From contig NZ_CP151803.1 of NCBI RefSeq assembly GCF_038446955.1, forward strand, positions 4,650,001 through 4,714,000: a stretch of 64,000 nucleotides of DNA. Reading direction: 5' to 3'. This DNA comes from Pedobacter sp. FW305-3-2-15-E-R2A2. Its GTDB lineage: Bacteria > Bacteroidota > Bacteroidia > Sphingobacteriales > Sphingobacteriaceae. The first letter of the stretch is position 1, and each line of letters starts with the position of its first letter. A model generated the notes under the pieces. The model worked only from the letters and a program-made list of their open reading frames with translations. It had not been told where the DNA came from and did not search any database. Below, piece by piece: positions 8,660-17,630 of the stretch. The position numbers and the translations under genes were made by a program.

Positions 8660-11600
8660 TTAGTTATTAAAGTAGCATTTAAGTTGTGTTTCGGTCATTT
8701 CTATTACAGTAGCATAGATTGACCCCAAGAAATTCATCATATCGTCATTGATGTCGGGAGTTTTTACGCCAGGCTGAGCTATAGCAAATTCAAATTTAAC
8801 ATCGGTATACCGGAGCGCTTTTCTAATGCCGTCTACATCCGCTTTACTGCCGTAATAAAACCTTTTTGCCTTTAGTACGCCAGTACCATCACGTCGTTCC
8901 ATATGTTTCAGCAGTTCCTCTGGTTTCCATTTGTAGCGGAGTGATACAATAGCTTGGCCGCAGACTTCATATAAATCGTTTATGCGGGAGCCCGATGTTT
9001 GTTTGGAATATTTACAATGAATCATTTCAAAGCGTATCAGGTGATCTTCATGAAACACAGCAACAATATCTGCTGATTCACCAGAATTATCATCGTTGAA
9101 GACGATTTTTGCACCGGCTTCAACTAGTCGTTTCATCATATATTCTTGTACGGAATTTTCTCTTCTTTCACCTCTCATGTACAAGGATTCTGTTTTGTAA
9201 TTTACTTTCTCCCAGCTCAATATTTCGATACATTCCTTCGGTATCTTCATGATTTGCGAGAAGTTATAATTCGTATGAATGCTTCCTGAAATCGTGGAAC
9301 CATTTAACAGGAACATCGTCGGTGGATTCTCTTCAAAGAACTTTTTTAAGGGCACCGGGTCACTTTTTAGACCATCTATCTTAATCTTGGTTTCATCCAG
9401 TCCTGTTACGCTATGGCCTCGTTCTCCACCAAGGACGATGGAAAATGATATCTGCTGATCAAAAATTGACAAGATAAAGTCCGACTGAGTTGAATTTACT
9501 GCCGTATTCATAATTGTACATTCCGAAAGCATGATCGAGCCTGTGACACTGGGCACCAAACTGAGTTTATGAATACGATCATACAATACCTCCGACCAAT
9601 CCGACGCAAGCACAATAAGGTCGTCAGGATATACATCTAGCTGTTTCTTTTCAGCTGAATTTTCCAATAATTCATTAGAATTGATGGAATCATCTGTAAT
9701 CAGCTGACCTATACCAAGACACCAGGTCTTCCATTGTTTCACATCGCCAATCCTAGCAGGGCTCCATATCTTTCCTTTTACCGAGGCTCCAACACTTACC
9801 GGAAAACCTCCACGAAATCCGATTCCCACAAAATCAGATTTTTGGCAACGCTGACCGGCTTTCCATCTTTGAAGCTCCGTGGTTACATCGGCCCCACTGA
9901 GCCGTGAATAGCGGTGCAGGTGACTAGCAGGTTTAAATATACCGGCATGTACAATACTAAGGCGTTTTATTGCATGAAATGCGCGAAAAACGCAATCACC
10001 ATCAAGAATCTGTGGTTCACTTCCACTAATCGTTTGAACGAGCATAGGAACATCTAACAGTTTTTCAGTATAGCCCACGTAAAGGAGCTGACTGTCTTTG
10101 TCGTGGTACATGACAATAAGGTCCCAAGTTTGATCCCTTAACTTATCCGTCTTTGCCCATTTTACTTTTTCCCGCTTTTGCGTACTAAAATAAAATACAT
10201 TCTCCTCTAGGTTATAGTACGGTTGAGTAAGTGCATATTTTTTGAGGTCAAAGACTTCTTTGAATCGCTTCCATTCCACTTTATTACAACGAAAGCACTT
10301 ACAACTAAGCGCAGGATAAACCAACTTTGGGTTCAATTCAATGTTAGGCGAATCAAAGCCTGAAAAAGGTTGGCAGCCTTGGAGGAAGGCGAGCAATGAC
10401 TCTGCATCAGCTTTTTTAGCATCGGCGATCTGACTGATCACGAACTCCCAACCGGAACCTTCTTGAAGCAAATTTTCTAGGTCGATCGTTAAGTGTTCAT
10501 CAGCAAAGTTAACGATAAAGGATGCTTCTCCTAAACCGGACTGTGTACGGGCAAACCGACCAATAAATTGTAAAAGGACCCCCAAAGACTTATGTAGCTT
10601 GTGAACAGCAGCAATCTTAAAATCAGGAAAATCGAATCCTTCTTTCAGCATGTCAACGCAAATCACAATATCGTAATCACCATTCTTGATCTTCTCAATG
10701 ATGATTTTTTTTCCTTTAGTCTGCGCATGGACTAGCACAATGCGTTCGTTAGGAAACCATTCCTGGTAGTTTGTAAACAAAGTTTCGGCATCGGCCTGCT
10801 TTTCAGTCCGGACCATCATACGATGCCTTGTCCAACCTTTCAACCTGTCTTCGGCCAACCTAGCCATCGCTGCATCCGCGATTGCTTTATCTTTTAGTTT
10901 GGGATGACGCTGATCTACCGATATTAAAGATATCTTGGAAAAAACCTCGTCGATCAATGCTTGTTTTAACGAATAATTATAAACCATTTTTCCATCAACT
11001 GGCGCCTTATCATTACGGTAAGGGGTTGCCGTGAATAAAACGATTTTTGATTCACTAAACAGGTTCTTTAACTCTTTCCATTCCGAAGCCTCAATGTGAT
11101 GAGCTTCATCAAAAAAAACATGCGAAAATATCGTTTTTAATTGCGCTTTAACCTCTGGTGAAGCTCTGGCGATTAAAGCCGGTGTGGAAATTAGGACCTC
11201 CGCTACTTCCAATTGAGAAGTATCGGAAACGGTTTTAGTCAGCACACACACTATGGGGTTGCGTGTCGCTCCAGTGATCACGCCCAACTCACGAAGTTTG
11301 CCCCAGGTAGCAAACTTTTCAGCGGTCTGCAATTTCAGATCAATTGTCGGAACAATGACCAATGTTCGGCTTGCTTTGTCAGCTAGTGTTGCTACAAACA
11401 TGGTTTCGGTTTTACCTGTACCAGTGGGCAAGACAATCATTGCAGGCTTTTGAGACAATGACCAATGTGCCAATAGTGAATAAACAGCACCTTTTTGTGC
11501 TTTTCTCAAGCACAACCCTAACGGACCAATACCTTCTATTTTAAAGTCGCTAATAACCGATACCGTTGAAAGGTACTTGGCAAGTCCTTTAATTTGATAA

Positions 11601-11830
11601 ATACCTTTTTGATATTTGAGTTCTACTTCAAAGACAGCACCATCATCGGTAAACAATCTGTGAATATCATCATATTGCTCAACTCCAGTCAATATGTGTT
11701 TTCCTTTAGGGAGTGCAACCTGCGAAATAACACCACATTTCACTTTATCATTGAGGACCCATAATGGCGTTTTCAAATCCAAATCCAATGTAAACGGAAG
11801 ACCTAGGCTCATTTGAACGGCAGAACTCAT
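8660..11830 (-). CDS. SF2 helicase with C-terminal PD-(D/E)xK-like nuclease, 1056 aa
   Basis: A 100-residue N-terminal domain leads to an SF2 helicase core: PTGTGKTE (135-142), DEAHH (241-245), FTATPYR (266-272), then a second RecA domain with VDMLKEGFDFPD and QFIGRFAR (421-428). Near residue 520 a CxCxxC cluster (CKCFRC) may bind zinc. The C-terminus carries SADIVAVF followed by RFEMIHCKYS, giving D921, E935 and K940, the order of a PD-(D/E)xK nuclease. Helicase-nuclease fusions of this layout occur in restriction and other defence systems. It is a single-gene unit with 155-bp and 374-bp flanks. The target is unknown. The helicase call is firm, the nuclease call good but unverified. Confidence 0.85.
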   Translation of the reverse strand: MSSAVQMSLGLPFTLDLDLKTPLWVLNDKVKCGVISQVALPKGKHILTGVEQYDDIHRLFTDDGAVFEVELKYQKGIYQIKGLAKYLSTVSVISDFKIEGIGPLGLCLRKAQKGAVYSLLAHWSLSQKPAMIVLPTGTGKTETMFVATLADKASRTLVIVPTIDLKLQTAEKFATWGKLRELGVITGATRNPIVCVLTKTVSDTSQLEVAEVLISTPALIARASPEVKAQLKTIFSHVFFDEAHHIEASEWKELKNLFSESKIVLFTATPYRNDKAPVDGKMVYNYSLKQALIDEVFSKISLISVDQRHPKLKDKAIADAAMARLAEDRLKGWTRHRMMVRTEKQADAETLFTNYQEWFPNERIVLVHAQTKGKKIIIEKIKNGDYDIVICVDMLKEGFDFPDFKIAAVHKLHKSLGVLLQFIGRFARTQSGLGEASFIVNFADEHLTIDLENLLQEGSGWEFVISQIADAKKADAESLLAFLQGCQPFSGFDSPNIELNPKLVYPALSCKCFRCNKVEWKRFKEVFDLKKYALTQPYYNLEENVFYFSTQKREKVKWAKTDKLRDQTWDLIVMYHDKDSQLLYVGYTEKLLDVPMLVQTISGSEPQILDGDCVFRAFHAIKRLSIVHAGIFKPASHLHRYSRLSGADVTTELQRWKAGQRCQKSDFVGIGFRGGFPVSVGASVKGKIWSPARIGDVKQWKTWCLGIGQLITDDSINSNELLENSAEKKQLDVYPDDLIVLASDWSEVLYDRIHKLSLVPSVTGSIMLSECTIMNTAVNSTQSDFILSIFDQQISFSIVLGGERGHSVTGLDETKIKIDGLKSDPVPLKKFFEENPPTMFLLNGSTISGSIHTNYNFSQIMKIPKECIEILSWEKVNYKTESLYMRGERRENSVQEYMMKRLVEAGAKIVFNDDNSGESADIVAVFHEDHLIRFEMIHCKYSKQTSGSRINDLYEVCGQAIVSLRYKWKPEELLKHMERRDGTGVLKAKRFYYGSKADVDGIRKALRYTDVKFEFAIAQPGVKTPDINDDMMNFLGSIYATVIEMTETQLKCYFNN

Positions 11831-12204
11831 ATAGTTAAAATGTTAATGGTTTGAACAGCTATTTGAGGATCAACAACTAGGCATACGCCAAGAAATCGAT
11901 TAACGACAACTGTTCCTCTAAACGAATATAACCATTAGAATAAGTATAAACAAAACACAGCTTACTGAAGCTGAGGCCCTTCGTGCTACAAACCGAGTTC
12001 ACTAGTGATCCAGTGATGTAGCTATATCCTCATAAAACTGATCATTTGATTCTCTAATAAACTGACCAGCAAATCTGTTGGCTTAGTTAACTAAAAAAGC
12101 TAAAGACTTGCGAATTAGAGTTAGAGCATATTTTTATATTTAAAGTGATCAAAACTTCAAAAATATCTAAAATAAATTATTTCACCACTAAAATGAAATC
12201 TCTC
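11831..12204. other. Intergenic stretch with a short gene remnant
   Basis: No complete gene. On the minus strand 12082-12002 reads as an uninterrupted codon-like tail (NRFAGQFIRESNDQF, EDIATSLDH, stop TAG) preceded by a stop, which looks like the end of a lost gene. The rest is AT-rich and must contain the helicase promoter. Confidence 0.3.
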
Positions 12205-13089
12205 TTATAATTCCAAAGAAATTTCGGCTTTTTGAGCTTTAACCAATAAATAATTGACAAAACCACTACAGGCTACGAGCATAAATTTAGCATCTTCAAA
12301 ATCGCATACCGAGTCGTCCGTAAGGGCATGTCTGATCCCGGCTTCATCACTTGTATATCCATAAATACTTTTAAATCCCTGCTCCAAAGCCCTGTGAAGT
12401 TTAATTTTTCCCTTAATTTTATCCAATGCACCTGCAAGTGAGTCTTTGGAATTACTTGAAATTAGCTTAGCTATGGATTCTACTGACGAAATAGATTCTT
12501 TGATTGAATTTCGGTAATCAGGAGCCTTACGATCTGTTAAAAGTTCGAGGGCCCGTCGCAAATGATCGTGAACTACTGTGACTGATGTTGTTATATCCAT
12601 AGCCTCCTCTATGGCCGCAATTTCCTGTTCGGATGTAATTTCCATCAATACTCCATCTACAAAACGGTAAGCGGAAAGAAACTCTTTAAGACCGTCGTTA
12701 GCAAATTCGTAAAAAGACCGGTTCGTTTCGTTGTCATAACCGCCATTATATTCCTCTTCCTTATAGTGTTCGGGAATAAACTCCAGAAGGTCAAACATTT
12801 CATTAAAATCAGCATTTAGTATATCTTTTTTGATCTTGCTAACAAAGGCTGAAGAACGGTCTGGAATTTCATCAATCCGATCTTGATAGTGCCATACCCA
12901 AATTCCCGTAAACAAGAACTTAATCTCTTCGGTATTATCACGAGTATAATTCTGAAGATTTTCAAAATAATATATTTGTAAAGCATTCCAAAGATAGTTT
13001 CTGAGTGGTTCATCTGCGCTTTCTTTTTGAATTTCCGATCTGACCGACTTATAGCCAAAACGTTGTGAGAATGTTTTCTTTTGCGTCAT
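12205..13089 (-). CDS. AbiJ-NTD4 domain, HEPN-like abortive infection protein
   Basis: The first 130 residues match the AbiJ N-terminal domain 4 family: FSQRFGYKSV at residues 6-15, then ESADEPLRNYLWNAL and YYFENL. The C-terminal half is an all-helical HEPN-like unit, with SSVESIAKLIS, a conserved AGIRHALTDD segment (R-H pair near residue 255) and a final helix KFMLVACSGFVNYLL. AbiJ-type proteins give phage resistance by abortive infection and HEPN domains are often RNases. It is in the same orientation as the helicase, the large nuclease-like gene and AbiV, which supports a defence island. RNase activity and trigger are inferred. Confidence 0.8.
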   Translation of the reverse strand: MTQKKTFSQRFGYKSVRSEIQKESADEPLRNYLWNALQIYYFENLQNYTRDNTEEIKFLFTGIWVWHYQDRIDEIPDRSSAFVSKIKKDILNADFNEMFDLLEFIPEHYKEEEYNGGYDNETNRSFYEFANDGLKEFLSAYRFVDGVLMEITSEQEIAAIEEAMDITTSVTVVHDHLRRALELLTDRKAPDYRNSIKESISSVESIAKLISSNSKDSLAGALDKIKGKIKLHRALEQGFKSIYGYTSDEAGIRHALTDDSVCDFEDAKFMLVACSGFVNYLLVKAQKAEISLEL

Positions 13090-13378
13090 TGTAATTTAGA
13101 TAGATTATCGATATTCCTAGTAAAACAAACTTATGAATTCAAATAATAAAAAATAAATCTATTCTACCAGGAGGCAGCTTCACTTCAATCTTCATACTTT
13201 ATAAATTTGATAAAAAACCAACACAAAGACTTAATTAAATTCTACACGTAAATCTATGAAATAAAGCATCACTCTGTAAATAAGGAGCTTGATGCTCAAT
13301 CGTAAACTTATTAATTCTGAGTTGATGCAAGGTTTTGCATGAAACTGCTTATTCTTATTTTCATTCCCCCACCGGCCT

Positions 13379-16330
13379 TTATTTAGCGGAAGAAAACAAA
13401 TCAATTTCCTTTCCATCTTCAAAAAACTGAAACCGATCCTTTAAAAACTCTCTGATCAGTGGCATATCCGGGCGATAGGATTTATTTTCCAAGCCAAAGG
13501 CCTGCAATACAACAAGGGGCACCATATTTTGCAAATTCTCGGTGAGCTGATCGAAGGTAATAATGCTTTTATCAACCGCTTGGTACCATTCCTTTTCATC
13601 TTTACTGAGTAAATCGAAATGGCGCTTACGTTGTTGCTCCGCTTTGGCTAGATTGACCTCCATGTGAGCTTTGGCTTTATGATTCACCACGATATGACCC
13701 AGTGCATGCAAAATCTGCCAATCCAACCAGCCGTCGGCTCGTAATTCCGTGATGATCTCCTGGAACCAAGCTTGAGTGATCAAAATGGGCAAGGATACGG
13801 AAAGCGGCTTCTGCAGGTTGTTGATCCGGTTTTGTATCCGCTCCATCGCATTAGCGGAATCATAGACCTGCGAAATTCCCCTTCGTTCTCGCAAGGCGGT
13901 ATTTTTCGGGACTTTCTTAGCCTCAGGACCAAAAGGTGTCCAGACTCCAATCATCCTGTTTGCGTCAAACCAGGACTTGTCATAGAACTCCCGGAATACA
14001 TTTTCATAGGATTGGCCAAAGCTTACTTTTGAAATGATTTCATGGTTTTTCAGGACAGGTGCAATCAATGGTTCATAGTTTTCTTTTGACAGCATGGAGC
14101 GCTGGTACAGTAAGGCTTGGGCACATACAATTTGATTGAATATATGCTTTGAGCGGTCAGCGGGTGTTTTTCCTGAGAAACGGGATAATTTAACCAACAT
14201 CGCCAGGTCATCTTCAATTTCCACCTCCTCTATATCGCACTTTCCCGATTGAACCCATACCAAATGGATCCGGGCTTTTCCAGGTAAAAAATTAAAATCA
14301 ATTGCTGAAACTTCTGAAAGCAGGATTTGAAAGGTGCATATGAATTCTTCCGCAATTGCGGTCGTTAGGAAATCATTTTTAAAACTGAAATGCCAATCAC
14401 AACCGCTGGCATTAAATAAAAATTCATGATCGATCCCCAGATCATTAAAAGGTGAACCGGGTATTTCTTGGGCAAGCTTCAGTTTAAACTGTTCATCATC
14501 AAGCGTTTTTTTGAAATCATCCTGGAATTTTTGAATATGAATTTTTAGACCAGAGGCGGCATTTATCGTTTCATCCAGAATAGGCATGGCCTTGGGGATA
14601 TACCTACGCGCGCTCTCAAAAATAACAGCAGGATAATAAAGAAGCGGCAAACTATCTTCGTGCTCAAATAAATCAAAATCCTTAGTCATCATCTCATGGG
14701 TACCCAGGAGTATAGGTACCAATCTCAGATAGGACAACCAGGCTCCCCTAGCATAGTCGCAGTTCATTACCATATTAATCCCCATTACTACTTTATCTGA
14801 CAATGCCGTCTCCCGACTTTTGTGGGCAATATAGGCTGAAACCAGTGCAAAATACTTCGCAGCCAGCAACAAGTCCATCTTATAATAAGTATCCGACAAC
14901 AACAGACAAGTCAGTATCATCCCCTCTTGGGTATCCTTATTGAACCACTTCAGTTTTAATTCATGTAATAGTTTAATTGCTTTATCATGATGTCCGGACT
15001 TGAGATAGATCACCGCCCGGTCCCTAAGCTTTCCTCCTGCGGCGGCCATTCCACCTTTTTTCAGGTAGACATCATCCACATCCGCAGTAATCTCCTCCAA
15101 GTCTTCCAAATTGATGTCAAGCCTTAAAAAAATACGGATATACTCGTTCAAACGGTTACTCAACTGACTGATGGGAAAGAAATGCGTTTCCTGCAGACAT
15201 TCCAGTAATTCGTCTAATGCATCAATAAAGTCGTCATAATTGTCAAGAATATCCTTATTTGACCTCCTATCGTTCAGTATAAAGTTCGCTCGGATTTCAA
15301 GTAACATTGCCTTATGATCTATGCTATGGGCATCTTTAAGTAAGGAAGTAAGCAGGGTATCCATCCGACCAGAGATCTCATCAAGAAAATCCTCAGAAAG
15401 CTTATGGCGACTTAGATACAGGGAGTTGTTGCAAAAGGAAAGCAAATTCTGTGCGTCTTCCAAATCTGGCGTTGCCAAATAAGCCTCAAAATCTTTGAAA
15501 TATTTTTCGATATTTTCTTCCTGCCCTTCCACAAAATCAAGCCCAACCAATGAGGTCACAAATTTTTCATAGATGGACTTTCTAACCAGTTGGGATGGCA
15601 GTAACGGATTTGAAATGACCTCATCCAGCTTGGGGAACCAGAAAGTCAAATCACTTTTCAGCTGGTCTTTTTTATAAATATGACGGATGGCGCCTTTAAC
15701 TTCTTCGAACTCCTGAAAAGTACTGAGCGGGCGCTTTCTTTGCTGGTATTCCTTTTTTAACACTTCGTACCAATTTTCTTCCAGACGTTCGGGAAAAACT
15801 TCCGAAGATACGTTCAGAAACTGCGCGGCAATCCAAAACAAATCCGGATCGCAGAGCTGCATCGCCAAAGCCTGGGCATCAAAAATCTCCAAGGCAATGC
15901 CAAATTCTTTTTTGACATACTCCTGAACTTTATGGCGGGCAGCTACAGGAATATCTTCTCCGCTAAAAAAATAAACCCGTTCCACCTTGGTTCCTCCACT
16001 GGTAATGACCCGCACATCAGAAACCACCTTTCCATTTTTCTTAGTAGGATCCTTCTGAAGCGAACAGGCAAAAGCAACAGCGCCTGCCGAATCTGCCGCT
16101 AAAAAACTTGACCGAGCGATTTCAGTATTGGAAAGATAAGTATGAAAAGTCTCAAAATCTCTTCCCTGGTCACCTCCCGCCTGCACTGGGCCGGTTGCCG
16201 GAAGTATGTTGCGGTGAATCCGAAGTCTGGCGTAATAAAGGCAAATCTTTTCAAAATCAGCCGATCCGTTGTTTGCCGAAAGCTGGCCAATATGGAATCT
16301 TATGTATTGCTGGAGATCAATTAAATTCAT
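13379..16330 (-). CDS. Large helical-repeat protein with nuclease-like N-terminus
   Basis: I chose the ATG at 16330-16328 (MNLIDLQQYI). The frame stays open to 16405, but the extra 25 residues look non-coding. The first 110 residues resemble a PD-(D/E)xK fold: GGDQGRDFETF, then AFACSLQKD, and strands VRVITSGG and VYFFSGE. The remaining 850 residues are mostly paired helices, TPR- or HEAT-like (for example RDRAVIYLKSGHHDKAIKLL), with no P-loop, so it is not a STAND/Avs protein. Near the end a helix LHALGHIVVNHKA is conserved-looking. Nothing identifies the ligand. Between AbiJ-like and AbiV genes, a defence nuclease with a repeat sensor is the best guess. Confidence 0.65.
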   Translation of the reverse strand: MNLIDLQQYIRFHIGQLSANNGSADFEKICLYYARLRIHRNILPATGPVQAGGDQGRDFETFHTYLSNTEIARSSFLAADSAGAVAFACSLQKDPTKKNGKVVSDVRVITSGGTKVERVYFFSGEDIPVAARHKVQEYVKKEFGIALEIFDAQALAMQLCDPDLFWIAAQFLNVSSEVFPERLEENWYEVLKKEYQQRKRPLSTFQEFEEVKGAIRHIYKKDQLKSDLTFWFPKLDEVISNPLLPSQLVRKSIYEKFVTSLVGLDFVEGQEENIEKYFKDFEAYLATPDLEDAQNLLSFCNNSLYLSRHKLSEDFLDEISGRMDTLLTSLLKDAHSIDHKAMLLEIRANFILNDRRSNKDILDNYDDFIDALDELLECLQETHFFPISQLSNRLNEYIRIFLRLDINLEDLEEITADVDDVYLKKGGMAAAGGKLRDRAVIYLKSGHHDKAIKLLHELKLKWFNKDTQEGMILTCLLLSDTYYKMDLLLAAKYFALVSAYIAHKSRETALSDKVVMGINMVMNCDYARGAWLSYLRLVPILLGTHEMMTKDFDLFEHEDSLPLLYYPAVIFESARRYIPKAMPILDETINAASGLKIHIQKFQDDFKKTLDDEQFKLKLAQEIPGSPFNDLGIDHEFLFNASGCDWHFSFKNDFLTTAIAEEFICTFQILLSEVSAIDFNFLPGKARIHLVWVQSGKCDIEEVEIEDDLAMLVKLSRFSGKTPADRSKHIFNQIVCAQALLYQRSMLSKENYEPLIAPVLKNHEIISKVSFGQSYENVFREFYDKSWFDANRMIGVWTPFGPEAKKVPKNTALRERRGISQVYDSANAMERIQNRINNLQKPLSVSLPILITQAWFQEIITELRADGWLDWQILHALGHIVVNHKAKAHMEVNLAKAEQQRKRHFDLLSKDEKEWYQAVDKSIITFDQLTENLQNMVPLVVLQAFGLENKSYRPDMPLIREFLKDRFQFFEDGKEIDLFSSAK

Positions 16331-16559
16331 GAAGCGAAAATCGTTATACCTGGAACCGATAAATATACCTGATCTGAAGGAATAAAAATAGCAACGTTGA
16401 TCCAAGATATCGATTTAATACCGCTAGAAATGGTCATGTGGAAAAATATTCAGGTTTTTGACCGCACACACCGGGTTTTGGGATATTTAGATAACAGAGA
16501 TCAGATTACCACCCCAAAAGTCAAATGAAAACTTCGAATTAAATTTCGTCATTCATTTC

Positions 16560-17261
16560 CTATTTACCCGGAATACCCATGTTGTGCAGAATTTTTTCAT
16601 ACCGCTCTCGGGTAATGTTCTCGGCCTTATACAAAGCAGCATAATAAGCCGGCATATCCTGAACAAAAGCCTTGCCATCCTGGTAATCAGCATATTCCAT
16701 GTAAACGGTTAATGCAGCTTCAGTCCAAACAATCCCATCATCCAGCACAATTGTCTTTGCCAGCCTGTAATAAAAATCAGCCACTTCATCGCTTACAATT
16801 TCAGAAGGCAGCCACCAATGGCAACCTTTACCCGCTTCCAGTTTAACTGCTTCGGTATAAAATGAGATTTGCTTGAGCTCATCCAGGAATTTCACACAAT
16901 TGCTTTTGGGATTAGAAAAATCCCGGATCAGTTCCGGATCATTAACGCCCATCTGTTTCAGCAAGGGAAACATCCATGGATAATTTTTAGATTTATGGCT
17001 TCTGAGCTCACGCCAAAGTGAAGCAATCTTTTGTTTAGACAGCAAAAGTTCTTTGATTTTCTCCACTTTACCATATTCTTCAATAGCCAAAATGGCCAGG
17101 GCAACAACTCTAGGATAACGTTTATTCTCCAATAAGACTGCGGCATCTTCCAGCAGCTCTTTCGCATTGCGAAGCGCTAATAGGATACCTTCAGCAGCTT
17201 CTTTTGGGTTAATGACAGCACTGAACTGCTGTTCTAGTGGTAATGGTGTGACAAAATCCAT
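16560..17261 (-). CDS. AbiV family abortive infection protein (HEPN-like)
   Basis: The N-terminal half has the AbiV pattern: LRNAKELLEDAAVLLE, RYPRVVALAILAIEEYGK and KIKELLL, with the EEYGK turn near residue 65. The C-terminus is helical and less conserved. In lactococci AbiV stops phage growth after infection by acting on phage translation control; the family belongs to the HEPN group. The length (233 residues) is close to that of the family. It is the first gene of the minus-strand row AbiV, nuclease-repeat protein, AbiJ-like, with 150-300-bp gaps, so each may have its own promoter. It is divergent from the FtsZ-Mrr unit. Confidence 0.85.
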   Translation of the reverse strand: MDFVTPLPLEQQFSAVINPKEAAEGILLALRNAKELLEDAAVLLENKRYPRVVALAILAIEEYGKVEKIKELLLSKQKIASLWRELRSHKSKNYPWMFPLLKQMGVNDPELIRDFSNPKSNCVKFLDELKQISFYTEAVKLEAGKGCHWWLPSEIVSDEVADFYYRLAKTIVLDDGIVWTEAALTVYMEYADYQDGKAFVQDMPAYYAALYKAENITRERYEKILHNMGIPGK

Positions 17262-17510
17262 GGGCCTTAGGTTGTGTGCAATGGCAGTAAATATACTTAA
17301 TCAAGTTTAAGACTGGCTATTCAAATGATAAAACCCAGTATCGATACCTCCTCTATTCCTAAATCCTTAAAAAATCCAGCAATTAAATCTTCAGCAATCC
17401 TATCAGTCCATCAGTAACATCCTTTCAATTCTCCAACACTAAAAACCCTACAGCTATTTTTACTTATATTTACTTAACCCTGCATATCAACCAGTGCAAC
17501 AAAAAACTTA

Positions 17511-17630
17511 ATGCAAATGATATTGACCAGTAAGCGCTCAGCCTATTTCCCTAGCCTTGACACATCAGTTAAAATTGATCCAGTAACTCTTCTGGGAATA
17601 CATACAACTGAAAACGTAAACGAAGGTTAA
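17511..17630 (+). CDS. Possible 39-aa small protein coupled to the FtsZ-Mrr gene
   Basis: A small frame runs from ATG 17511 to TAA 17628-17630. The next base begins the ATG of the FtsZ-Mrr gene, so there is no spacer. The product is MQMILTSKRSAYFPS and so on, ending GIHTTENVNEG; it has no known motif. The exact abutment is the same arrangement seen in the ParB-ATPase/TOPRIM pair and is typical of translational coupling. It could be a leader, a regulator or a partner. It may also be chance, since the frame is short and the flanking 250 bases hold no other signal. Confidence 0.35.
   Translation: MQMILTSKRSAYFPSLDTSVKIDPVTLLGIHTTENVNEG

Noticed and set aside
13379..16330. STAND/Avs NTPase
   Set aside because: No Walker A or B motif is present in the protein.
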